DNA of 8,633 bases, taken from positions 1 to 8,633 of the forward strand of contig JBMNOV010000067.1 in assembly GCA_050943255.1 (NCBI GenBank). Direction: 5' to 3'. This document shows positions 1 to 6,191 of the stretch, piece after piece (positions within the stretch are counted from its first letter, which is position 1; the number at the start of each line of letters is the position of its first letter). The notes under the pieces are model-generated. The model was not told the DNA's origin and did no database searches. It saw only the letters and a program-made list of their open reading frames with translations. Source of the stretch: UBA4844 sp050943255. Lineage in GTDB: Bacteria; Bacillota; Syntrophomonadia; Syntrophomonadales; Syntrophomonadaceae. The position numbers and the translations under genes were made by a program.

Positions 1-37
1 AACTCTTTAGGAGGTGTTTTTATTTATTCAAATTTGT

Positions 38-67
38 TTGACATTTTGTAACTTGTATCAAGATTAT
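38..67 (+). promoter_or_regulatory. Possible sigma-A promoter upstream of the acx operon
   Basis: A perfect -35 hexamer TTGACA lies at 38-43. After an 18-nt spacer comes GATTAT (62-67), which matches 4 of 6 bases of the TATAAT consensus. An imperfect palindrome with arms CTTG and CAAG (52-62) sits between the two boxes, where a repressor could act. The first 51 bases can also be read as an open frame ending in TAA at 49-51, so this element could overlap the tail of an upstream gene that cannot be judged here. The AT-richness makes chance matches likely. It lies about 290 bp before acxA, and the sigma-54 site at 188-204 is the better promoter candidate. Confidence 0.3.
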
Positions 68-95
68 CCATTTGTTTAAAAATTAGGCAATATCT

Positions 96-132
96 AATTT
101 ATAAATTTAACACTATTTAATTTACGTAAATT
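96..132. promoter_or_regulatory. Tandem palindromes, candidate activator-binding sites
   Basis: Two perfect palindromes share the same half-site. AATTTATAAATT lies at 96-107, and AATTTACGTAAATT at 119-132 has two extra central bases. Their centres are 24 bp apart, and the second lies about 58 bp upstream of the -24 element of the sigma-54 promoter. That is the expected zone for the enhancer-like sites of sigma-54 activators. The AT-rich composition raises the chance of random palindromes, but two with the same arms in tandem is more than expected. The binding protein is unknown and is not encoded in the window. Confidence 0.35.
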
Positions 133-142
133 GCTCCAATAT

Positions 143-167
143 TAGTATGTGGCCGGATTCCCCACTA
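143..167 (+). repeat. Inverted repeat, and first copy of a 10-bp direct repeat
   Basis: TAGTATGTGG at 143-152 recurs exactly at 309-318, just upstream of acxA. At both places it is followed by a partial complement, so each copy can fold: here GTGG (149-152) pairs with CCAC (162-165), and an inner GG/CC pair is possible. One copy lies upstream of the sigma-54 promoter and the other inside the leader. It could be a repeated protein site flanking the promoter, or a coincidence. No family is recognised. Confidence 0.25.
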
Positions 168-179
168 TTTAACAATGAT

Positions 180-196
180 ATATGCCTTTGGCATAT
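180..196. promoter_or_regulatory. Perfect inverted repeat overlapping the -24 box
   Basis: ATATGCC (180-186) and GGCATAT (190-196) are perfect complements separated by TTT. The right arm covers the -24 GG of the sigma-54 promoter, so a dimeric protein bound here would block RNA polymerase. It lies upstream of the predicted transcription start and so would not be in the sigma-54 transcript, which favours a DNA operator over an RNA hairpin. It could appear as RNA only if transcription starts at the upstream sigma-A-like site. Confidence 0.35.
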
Positions 197-204
197 TAAT
201 TGCA
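188..204 (+). promoter_or_regulatory. Sigma-54 (-24/-12) promoter of the acx operon
   Basis: TTGGCATATTAATTGCA fits the sigma-54 consensus TTGGCAC-N5-TTGCA with one mismatch (T for the last C of the -24 box). The invariant GG (190-191) and GC (202-203) are separated by exactly 10 bases, as RpoN requires. Transcription would start near 215, leaving a leader of about 140 nt before acxA. Acetone carboxylase operons in Xanthobacter and other proteobacteria are known to use sigma-54 with the activator AcxR, so the site fits the genes it precedes. Tandem palindromes upstream (96-132) could bind the activator. The site itself is plainly visible; its use is inferred. Confidence 0.7.
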
Positions 205-260
205 ATTATTAAATATTGTCAGAGGCCTGCAACTATTAAAAGAAAGGAGGGCTGTAGGAG

Positions 261-293
261 ATGAGACTATTCGTTAATCCTGGAGGGTTTTGA
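261..293 (+). CDS. Possible 10-residue leader peptide
   Basis: ATG at 261 opens a 10-codon frame, MRLFVNPGGF, ending in TGA at 291-293. A full AGGAGG (245-250) lies 10 nt before the ATG, and a second AGGAG-like run touches it (255-260). This is a better ribosome binding site than that of acxA itself. The ORF lies inside the predicted leader and coincides almost exactly with a hairpin (263-301), so ribosomes translating it would prevent that hairpin from forming. This resembles translation-coupled attenuation leaders. No stretch of repeated codons points to an amino-acid signal, and the ORF is short enough to have arisen by chance. Confidence 0.3.
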   Translation: MRLFVNPGGF

Positions 294-302
294 ATAGTTT
301 TT
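263..302 (+). terminator. Terminator-like hairpin in the acx leader (possible attenuator)
   Basis: ACTATTC (266-272) pairs with GAATAGT (292-298). Weaker pairs extend this outwards to 263/301, and an inner stem AATCC/GGGTT (276-280/285-289) closes a TGGA loop. The stem is followed directly by TTTTT (298-302), part of which can be drawn into the stem. The AT-rich lower stem makes it a modest terminator. It overlaps the 10-codon ORF at 261-293, so attenuation by leader translation is possible. The position downstream of the predicted transcription start is right for such a role. Confidence 0.35.
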
Positions 303-304
303 AC

Positions 305-339
305 TTGGTAGTATGTGGGCACACTAATAATCTTTTTTT
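305..339 (+). terminator. Second weak hairpin followed by a T-run in the leader
   Basis: TAGT (309-312) pairs with ACTA (323-326). An inner GT/AC pair closes a GGGC loop, and a mismatch-containing outer extension reaches 305/330. TC and seven T residues follow (333-339), ending 17 nt before the acxA ATG. The stem is short and imperfect, so it may be a weak attenuator or only an AT-rich spacer. It contains the second copy of the TAGTATGTGG repeat (309-318). Confidence 0.25.
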
Positions 340-356
340 AGAAAGTGGGGGAGACC

Positions 357-2504
357 ATGGGCAAGAAATATTTCTGTTATACTGACGCAGGTGGTACTTT
401 TACGGATACTTTTATTATTGACAATACTGGCACCTTTGTATCAGGCAAATCTTCTACCACTCCTGCTGAATTGGCTGACGGGCATATAAACTCTATGATT
501 GCTGCATGTGACTCTGAAGCTATGGCAGGTATGGATCTAGAAAAGCTAATGCCACAAACTGAAGTGATAGGTTTTGGCACCACTGCGATCATTAATACGG
601 TTCTGACCCGGACTGGTACTAAAACAGGGGCAATAATGAGCAAGGGTTTTGAACAACTGCCCTATATAGGTCGGGGACTACAAACATATGCTGAGTATAG
701 CTGGGAAGATATATTACACAATGCTACTCACCGGCATCTTGATGACCTTATTCCATATACGTTAATTAGAGGAGTTACGGAAAGGGTAAATAATGCTGGC
801 GAAGTAATGATACCTTTATATGAATACGATGTACGGCAAGCTGCTCAGGAGTTAATAGCAGAAGGGGTAGAAGCTATTGTCATATTATTCTTGTATAGTT
901 ACATGTATCCAGATCATGAGTTACGAGCAAAGGAAATAGTTCTAGAGGAAGCAGCCAAAGCCGGAAAAGCGATAGAGGTTTTTACAAGTGTCGAAGTTTC
1001 TCCAGTTCATAGGGAGCTAAACCGCTTTAATGCATTGGCTATTGAAGCTTATGGAGGTTCAAGGGCGCGGAGATCTGTCCGTGAATCGGAGAGACGACTT
1101 AAGGCATTAGGAAGCAAATCACCTATGCAAATAACCCTTTCCCAAGGTGGCTTATCATCCGTAGCTCAGGCCAAAATGGTAGAGACTGCGATGTCGGGCC
1201 CGGTAGGAGGATTAATGGGTGGTAAATTTATCGGTGAAATGTATGGTATTAATAATGTTATCACTTCCGATGTGGGCGGAACTAGCTTTGATGTGGGACT
1301 ATTAAGTGCCGGGAGGTTCAGGCTGAACATGGAGCCTAGTATTGCTGGGTTCTTAATTAATGTTCCTTATGTACAGGTTAGTTCAATTGGTGCAGGTGGA
1401 GGAACAATAGCTTATGTTGATCCTCTCAATGGACGCCTAGGGGTTGGTCCCAAGAGTGCTGGTGCTGTACCTGGTCCAGCATGCTATGGCCTAGGTGGTC
1501 AAGATCCCACAGTAACAGATGCCGATGTGATTTTGGGTTACATTGACCCTGAGTTCTTCCTAGGTGGACGCGTAAAAATTAATAAGAAACTGGCTGAAAA
1601 AGCTATTAAGGAAAAAATAGCTGATCCGCTTGGAATTGATGTGGTAAAAGCAGCTTGGGGAATTAAAGAAATCATTGATACCCAAATGGAAAACTATTGC
1701 CGTAGTCTTATCAGTTCCAAGGGATATGCTATAGAAGATTATACTATGATGGCATTTGGCGGGGCAGGACCTACCCACTGCGCTGGTTATTGTAAGAATA
1801 CTCCCTATAAAAATGTCATGATGTTCCCGTATTCTTCGGTATTCTGTGCCTTCGGGGCAGCTACTGCTGACTTTGCTCACCATTATGTAATGGCTACCAA
1901 AATATTCATTCCTTACAAAGCCGGTGATGATTATAAGATATCTATTGGCGAAACCTATAATAACGTTATGGAAGAACTGGAGAAAAGAGCTATCCAACAG
2001 TTTACGGAAGAAAATTTCGATGTTAGCCAAATTCAGTTCCAACCTAATGCCTTTGTTCGTTATAATGGGCAGCTTGAAGATATTAAAGTTAATATGCCAA
2101 TGTCACGTATTAAGACTCCTCAAGATTGTGACTCATTTGTTGAGGCATTTGAAGAGGAATATACCAACCTTTACTCCAATGTCGCCAAATATCCCGAAGC
2201 CGGTATACTTTGCATGATGTTGGGCCTAACCGCAACTGTTGCTAAAAGTAAACCACAATTGCCAAAAAATCCCTTATCTGCTCCTAAACCTAAAGCTGAA
2301 GCTTTGAAGGGGACCCGCCAATGCTATTTTGAAGATCAATACTATCATACCAATATTTATAACTTTGGCGAAATTGAAGCTGGCAATATTATATATGGCC
2401 CGGCGATACTGGAACATATCGACACTAATTACGTTGTTCCACCAGGTCATAAAATTGAAGTTGATGAATACATGACCCTGTGGTTAAAGAAAGAGGTGAA
2501 ATAG
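357..2504 (+). CDS. acxA: Acetone carboxylase-type beta subunit (HyuA/hydantoinase A family)
   Basis: This is the ATP-using subunit of an acetone carboxylase-type enzyme, which carboxylates a methyl ketone with bicarbonate to a 3-keto acid in the cytoplasm. The partners are the two genes directly downstream. The 715-residue product matches the length of known beta subunits (about 717). It has both phosphate-binding loops of the ASKHA/hydantoinase A fold: DAGGTFTD at residues 10-17 and SDVGGTSFDV at 304-313. The glycine-rich IGAGGGT (344-350), FGGAGPTH (467-474) and C-terminal GPAILE (681-686) blocks follow in the usual order. I prefer ATG 357, which has a GGGGGAG run 3 nt upstream; GTG 345 in the same frame would add four residues but lacks a ribosome site. 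Hydantoinase and 5-oxoprolinase subunits share the fold, but the AcxC-type third subunit next door argues for ketone carboxylation. The exact ketone cannot be read from sequence. Confidence 0.88.
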   Translation: MGKKYFCYTDAGGTFTDTFIIDNTGTFVSGKSSTTPAELADGHINSMIAACDSEAMAGMDLEKLMPQTEVIGFGTTAIINTVLTRTGTKTGAIMSKGFEQLPYIGRGLQTYAEYSWEDILHNATHRHLDDLIPYTLIRGVTERVNNAGEVMIPLYEYDVRQAAQELIAEGVEAIVILFLYSYMYPDHELRAKEIVLEEAAKAGKAIEVFTSVEVSPVHRELNRFNALAIEAYGGSRARRSVRESERRLKALGSKSPMQITLSQGGLSSVAQAKMVETAMSGPVGGLMGGKFIGEMYGINNVITSDVGGTSFDVGLLSAGRFRLNMEPSIAGFLINVPYVQVSSIGAGGGTIAYVDPLNGRLGVGPKSAGAVPGPACYGLGGQDPTVTDADVILGYIDPEFFLGGRVKINKKLAEKAIKEKIADPLGIDVVKAAWGIKEIIDTQMENYCRSLISSKGYAIEDYTMMAFGGAGPTHCAGYCKNTPYKNVMMFPYSSVFCAFGAATADFAHHYVMATKIFIPYKAGDDYKISIGETYNNVMEELEKRAIQQFTEENFDVSQIQFQPNAFVRYNGQLEDIKVNMPMSRIKTPQDCDSFVEAFEEEYTNLYSNVAKYPEAGILCMMLGLTATVAKSKPQLPKNPLSAPKPKAEALKGTRQCYFEDQYYHTNIYNFGEIEAGNIIYGPAILEHIDTNYVVPPGHKIEVDEYMTLWLKKEVK

Positions 2505-2505
2505 A

Positions 2506-4638
2506 ATGGGTAAATTAAAGGAAAGACTTGCAGCTAGGCTGGAGAAAAGGAGAAACAAAGAATATACGCCTATAGTATTACGTGCTGAGGATCCAATCAA
2601 ATGGGAAGTTACATACTGGCGTTTGCTGGGGATTGTTAGCGAAGGCCGCGAAATAGCCCGCCAAATCAGTGCTTCCCCTACCGTTAAAGAATTCGGTGAA
2701 TGCGTATTCTGTATTTTTACTCCTGAAGGTGAAGCCATTGGCTTCTCCCGTGGCATACTCCTACATATGGCCAGTATGGGTGTTGCCATACAGTGGATGT
2801 ATAATATGGATTACGAGGATGACCCAGGATTCAAAGATGGCGACATATTCTTTAATAATGATCCCAACATTGGTGGTGCCCATTCAGCTGACCAGGCACT
2901 CCTCTTACCTATCTTTAAAAATGGCGAACTTATTGCCTGGATAGGCGGCTTAACCCATTGCATGGAAGTTGGCTCAACCGAGCCCGGGGCACAGGCTCCT
3001 TCCGCTCTCACCCGTTATGATGATGGTCAAATGATACCATGTCTTAGAGTCGGGGAAAATGATAAATTCTACCGCGATTTTCATGTAATGATCGACCGTA
3101 ACGTCAGGGATGGTAAATGGTGGATACTAGATGATAAGGCCAAACTAGCCGGTTGCTTAAAAATGAAAGAAAGCCTTCTCGCCTTAGTTGATGAGATAGG
3201 TTTGGATTACTTTAATACCATAATGTATGAAATGCTAGAAGAAGGGCGTCGTTCCGCAGTAAATAAATTTGCTAAAGTAATGTTCCCGGGAACCTATAGA
3301 TGCTCTACTTTCTATGATATTCCTAATGGTGATCCGATTCAAAGGTGCCGTATACCTGAAGATGTTATCGAACATACGCCCTTAGAGATGACAGTTGAGG
3401 CAGACGGTCATATTATAGTTGACTGGGACGGTGTTAGTGCACCAGGTTATCATGCTAATAATGCTTCCTTTCCCTGCTCATTAGGGAACCACATCTATGC
3501 ATTCTTACAAGATGTAGTCTATGACGGAATGTTCAATAATGGACTAGAAGATTCATTTGAATTAAAAATTCCCGAAAATTCTTACACAAACCCTGACAAA
3601 GAATTTGCCTGCTGTGCCTGGGAAGCGGCTGTTCAGTCAATGTCAGCCCTTAGTCAATGCATATCAAATTCTTATTATACTATGGGTTATAGGGAAGAGG
3701 GGATTTCCAGCCAAGCTATGACGGGATGTTTATTTGCAGGTGGAAAAGACCAGTATGGAAACCAATTTTCCGTTATGAACTTCGAAATGACCTGTTCGGG
3801 GATGGGAGCTCAATCAAACCTTGATGGACTCCATGCATCCCATGCTTGTTGGAACCCGGAAGCTAATATAGCCGATTGTGAGATGCTGGAACATGCTTGG
3901 CCACTACTCTGGTTGGGCCGCGGTATTTTGAAAGACGGCGGGGGATTCGGACGTAAACAAGGTGGTTCATCAGTTAGTTCCCTATATGTAGTTGAACATG
4001 TTGATCAACTGGAATCCGGCTCATATGGTTCCAATGATTATACTGTATGGAACGGAATGATGGGAGGATATCCGGCACCTGCACGCTATAGGTACTGTGT
4101 AATTGATACCGATTATAAAGAACGGGTAGACAAACAGCTCCCACTGCCACATGGTGAAGGTGATGACCCGACAAATCCCGACTTTGTAAAATATCTTAAT
4201 GGAAAGCTGGTTCGTTATCCCGGACAGATGTCTTCAGACAGATTTAAACGCTATAGTGTTCTGTTTATGCCTGGTGGAGGCGGAGGCGGATGGGGTGATC
4301 CCCTTGCCCGGGATCCAGAAGCGGTTATATACGATATAAAAATGGACTTTACCTCCGAATGGACCGCTAAAAATGTTTATGGTATTGTATGGGATCCCGA
4401 TACCATGAAAGTCGACTATGCAGCAACAGAGGCCAAAAGGCAGGAGATGAAAAATCAGCGCTTACAACGGGGAATTCCTACCAAAGAATACTATGAAAAA
4501 GAGCGGGCGAAGGTACTGGCAGGAGATATACCTCCAATACCCAAAAAATGTTTAAATGAATGCTTGAAACGTTCTGAAAAATTCATGAAGGAATACAGGG
4601 AATTCTGGCAGCTTGATGATAGTTTTCAAGGATTATAG
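2506..4638 (+). CDS. acxB: Acetone carboxylase-type alpha subunit (HyuB/hydantoinase B family)
   Basis: This is the subunit that carries the carboxylation site, bound to manganese in the characterised Xanthobacter enzyme. Likely metal ligands are His126 and Asp129 in GGAHSAD (following NNDP, 117-120) and His151 in GGLTHCMEVG. These line up with the equivalent residues of the known alpha subunit as I remember it. The C-terminal half has the family glycine run PGGGGGGWGDP (589-599). Near the end, YEKERAKVLAGD and EFWQLDDSF blocks resemble acetone carboxylase more than hydantoinase. At 710 residues it is shorter than the Xanthobacter alpha subunit (about 776), apparently lacking roughly 30 residues at each end. 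The start is set by GAGGTGA overlapping the acxA stop region, with one base between the acxA stop and this ATG. That spacing implies translational coupling and equal subunit supply. Confidence 0.88.
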   Translation: MGKLKERLAARLEKRRNKEYTPIVLRAEDPIKWEVTYWRLLGIVSEGREIARQISASPTVKEFGECVFCIFTPEGEAIGFSRGILLHMASMGVAIQWMYNMDYEDDPGFKDGDIFFNNDPNIGGAHSADQALLLPIFKNGELIAWIGGLTHCMEVGSTEPGAQAPSALTRYDDGQMIPCLRVGENDKFYRDFHVMIDRNVRDGKWWILDDKAKLAGCLKMKESLLALVDEIGLDYFNTIMYEMLEEGRRSAVNKFAKVMFPGTYRCSTFYDIPNGDPIQRCRIPEDVIEHTPLEMTVEADGHIIVDWDGVSAPGYHANNASFPCSLGNHIYAFLQDVVYDGMFNNGLEDSFELKIPENSYTNPDKEFACCAWEAAVQSMSALSQCISNSYYTMGYREEGISSQAMTGCLFAGGKDQYGNQFSVMNFEMTCSGMGAQSNLDGLHASHACWNPEANIADCEMLEHAWPLLWLGRGILKDGGGFGRKQGGSSVSSLYVVEHVDQLESGSYGSNDYTVWNGMMGGYPAPARYRYCVIDTDYKERVDKQLPLPHGEGDDPTNPDFVKYLNGKLVRYPGQMSSDRFKRYSVLFMPGGGGGGWGDPLARDPEAVIYDIKMDFTSEWTAKNVYGIVWDPDTMKVDYAATEAKRQEMKNQRLQRGIPTKEYYEKERAKVLAGDIPPIPKKCLNECLKRSEKFMKEYREFWQLDDSFQGL

Positions 4639-4651
4639 GAGGTGAAATACA

Positions 4652-5137
4652 ATGGCTAGATGGTCAGATGAAATATTAACTAAATTAGCGGAAGGTAATC
4701 TTGATTCCAAGACATTATTAGAACTTCAAAGAGCCGAAAAAGATGAAGATCGTTTCGATCGCATGTTAGCTATAGAACAAAAACGGGTTCCCTGGAAGGA
4801 TAAGATAATATTAGTGTTGCAAGAAAATTTGTATATAGTGGAAAAGGACTATGGAGCAAGAATAGTGAAATGCATGTGCGGTCACGAGTTTGGTGACTAC
4901 CGCCAAAACTGGAAAATGAATGCGTTAGTCTATGCTCGTGATACTGAAGAAAAACTTAATGAAATATACCGGGGGGATAGAAGACCTGATCCTACCTGGT
5001 GTATACTCCGGGAATTCTATTGCCCTAAGTGCGGCGTTCAATTGGATGTTGAGACTGCAATTCCAGGTTATCCTATAGTATTTAATTTCCTACCCGATTT
5101 AGAAGGATGGGAAGCAAAACGTAAAGCCAAGGTTTGA
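4652..5137 (+). CDS. acxC: Acetone carboxylase-type gamma subunit
   Basis: This is the small third subunit found in acetone carboxylases but not in hydantoinases or oxoprolinases, so it is the most diagnostic gene of the trio. The 161-residue product (family about 165-170) has a charged helical N-terminal third. A cysteine-rich centre follows: CMCGHEFGDYRQNW (74-87), then Cys117 in a WCILREFYCPKCG block (116-128), with PGYPIVFNFLPD (138-149) near the end. Cys74, Cys76, Cys124 and Cys127 form a CxC...CxxC set that probably holds a structural zinc. A strong GGAGGTGA site overlaps the acxB stop codon, 13 nt before this ATG. No membrane segment or signal peptide is visible. Related small subunits occur in acetophenone carboxylase, so the substrate is not fixed by this gene. 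Confidence 0.85.
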   Translation: MARWSDEILTKLAEGNLDSKTLLELQRAEKDEDRFDRMLAIEQKRVPWKDKIILVLQENLYIVEKDYGARIVKCMCGHEFGDYRQNWKMNALVYARDTEEKLNEIYRGDRRPDPTWCILREFYCPKCGVQLDVETAIPGYPIVFNFLPDLEGWEAKRKAKV

Positions 5138-5157
5138 TAACCTGTATTTTAGTTTAA

Positions 5158-5184
5158 GGCGGAGACTTTTATTAAGTCTCCGTC
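5158..5184 (+). other. Intergenic hairpin between acxC and the BKACE gene
   Basis: An 11-bp stem (5158-5168 with 5174-5184, one G-T pair) closes a 5-nt TTATT loop, 20 nt after the acxC stop. It is as stable as many terminators, but only TTCTAAT and then an A-run follow, so it lacks a proper T-run on the plus strand. It probably acts as an RNA-processing or stability element, or a partial terminator that sets the ratio of carboxylase to downstream enzymes. Confidence 0.5.
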
Positions 5185-5204
5185 TTCTAATAAAAAAATC
5201 ATAA

Positions 5205-5218
5205 CTTGTATTAACAAG
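5205..5218. promoter_or_regulatory. Short palindrome upstream of the BKACE gene
   Basis: CTTGT and ACAAG flank ATTA. The run TAACTTGTAT, which includes the left arm, also occurs at 50-59, inside the possible sigma-A promoter, where it forms a similar CTTG/CAAG palindrome. It could be an operator shared by the two sites. The right arm runs into the ribosome binding site of the next gene. The shortness makes this tentative. Confidence 0.22.
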
Positions 5219-5234
5219 GGAGGGATTTTACTAG

Positions 5235-6161
5235 ATGAAAAATAAAAGAATTATTACTTGTGCTGTAACAGGATCTATAAACACACCTACCATGACTGAT
5301 TACCTGCCTATTTCCCCAGAACAAATAGCCAATGAAGCACTGGGAGCGGCTGCAGCAGGTGCAGCAGTTGTGCACATACATGCGCGTGATCCCAAAACCG
5401 GGTTACCGTCATCTGACCTAAAGTTATTCGAAGAAATTATAGATAGGATTAGAGACAAAAATAAGGACCTTATCATTTGCATAACTACTGGTGGAGGAAT
5501 GGGTATGACGGTAGATGAAAGAGCTGCTGTAGTACCACGTTTTAAGCCTGAACTGGCCTCATGTAATCTGGGCTCAATCAATTGGGGTGTTTTTAGCTTG
5601 GCGGATAAGTTTGAGGAGTTTAAAACTACCTGGGAAAAATCATGGTTTGCCTCGTTTAAGGGCTATATATTCCCCAATACTTTCGCTGATTTAGAAAATA
5701 TAACCTCGATTATGAATGAAGCTGGAACTAAACCCGAATTTGAATGTTATGATATAGGCCACCTAAATAATTTGGCTTATTTAATGCAAGCTGGTTTTGT
5801 AAAGCCTCCAGTTTATATTCAATTTATTACCGGAATTTTAGGTGGTATACCGGCTACCCCTTATGATCTGATGAACCTGCATAACTCAGCTGACCGTATC
5901 CTTGGCCGAGGAAGTTACCAGTGGTCTGCAGTTGGGGCTGGAAGGCAGGAGTTTCCTATATGTACGATGTCATTACTGCTGGGAGGTCATGCCCGGATAG
6001 GAATGGAAGATAACTTGTTTCTTGCTAAAGGAGTCAAAGCCAAAAGTAATGCAGAATTGGTCGGCAAGATGATTAGAATAATGCGCGAATTCGATCTGGA
6101 ACCAGCAACTCCTCAGGAAGCTAGAGAAATATTAAACCTTGCTAAATATCCCAACTATTAA
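5235..6161 (+). CDS. Beta-keto acid cleavage enzyme (BKACE, DUF849 family)
   Basis: Members of this family convert a 3-keto acid plus acetyl-CoA into acetoacetate plus the shortened acyl-CoA; the founding member is 3-keto-5-aminohexanoate cleavage enzyme (Kce). The 308-residue TIM-barrel-type product has the zinc ligands expected of the family: His47 and His49 in VVHIHARDP, and Glu258 in GGHARIGMEDN (250-260). The catalytic-site Arg254 and Asp259 lie in the same block. TTGGG (84-88) and CNLGSINWG (110-118) are also family landmarks. It is longer than Kce (about 275). An AGGGAGG site lies about 11 nt before ATG. It sits 97 bp after acxC and before the CoA transferase, between a carboxylase that makes keto acids and an enzyme that uses acetoacetate. 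Family membership is firm; the substrate is inferred. Confidence 0.85.
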   Translation: MKNKRIITCAVTGSINTPTMTDYLPISPEQIANEALGAAAAGAAVVHIHARDPKTGLPSSDLKLFEEIIDRIRDKNKDLIICITTGGGMGMTVDERAAVVPRFKPELASCNLGSINWGVFSLADKFEEFKTTWEKSWFASFKGYIFPNTFADLENITSIMNEAGTKPEFECYDIGHLNNLAYLMQAGFVKPPVYIQFITGILGGIPATPYDLMNLHNSADRILGRGSYQWSAVGAGRQEFPICTMSLLLGGHARIGMEDNLFLAKGVKAKSNAELVGKMIRIMREFDLEPATPQEAREILNLAKYPNY

Positions 6162-6191
6162 ACAGCGGATTTTAAAGAGAGGTGTGAGAGA

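Noticed and set aside
1..51. Frame 1 open from the window edge to TAA at 49-51, possibly the tail of an upstream gene; also an AGGAGGTG run at 10-17 with no start codon at a proper distance
   Set aside because: Sixteen codons are too few to recognise, and AT-rich DNA often gives such frames. The ribosome-site-like run has only ATT behind it.
377..643. Open frames on the minus strand within acxA, acxB, the BKACE gene and atoA (for example 377-643, 1560-2042, 5300-5581, 7126-7458)
   Set aside because: They lie opposite genes with clear family motifs, lack ribosome sites, and their translations show no domain; they are shadows of the real coding frames.
357..4638. Hydantoinase (HyuA/HyuB) or 5-oxoprolinase as the function of the first two genes
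   Set aside because: The fold is shared, but the third AcxC-like cysteine-rich subunit and the acetoacetate-handling genes downstream point to a ketone carboxylase.
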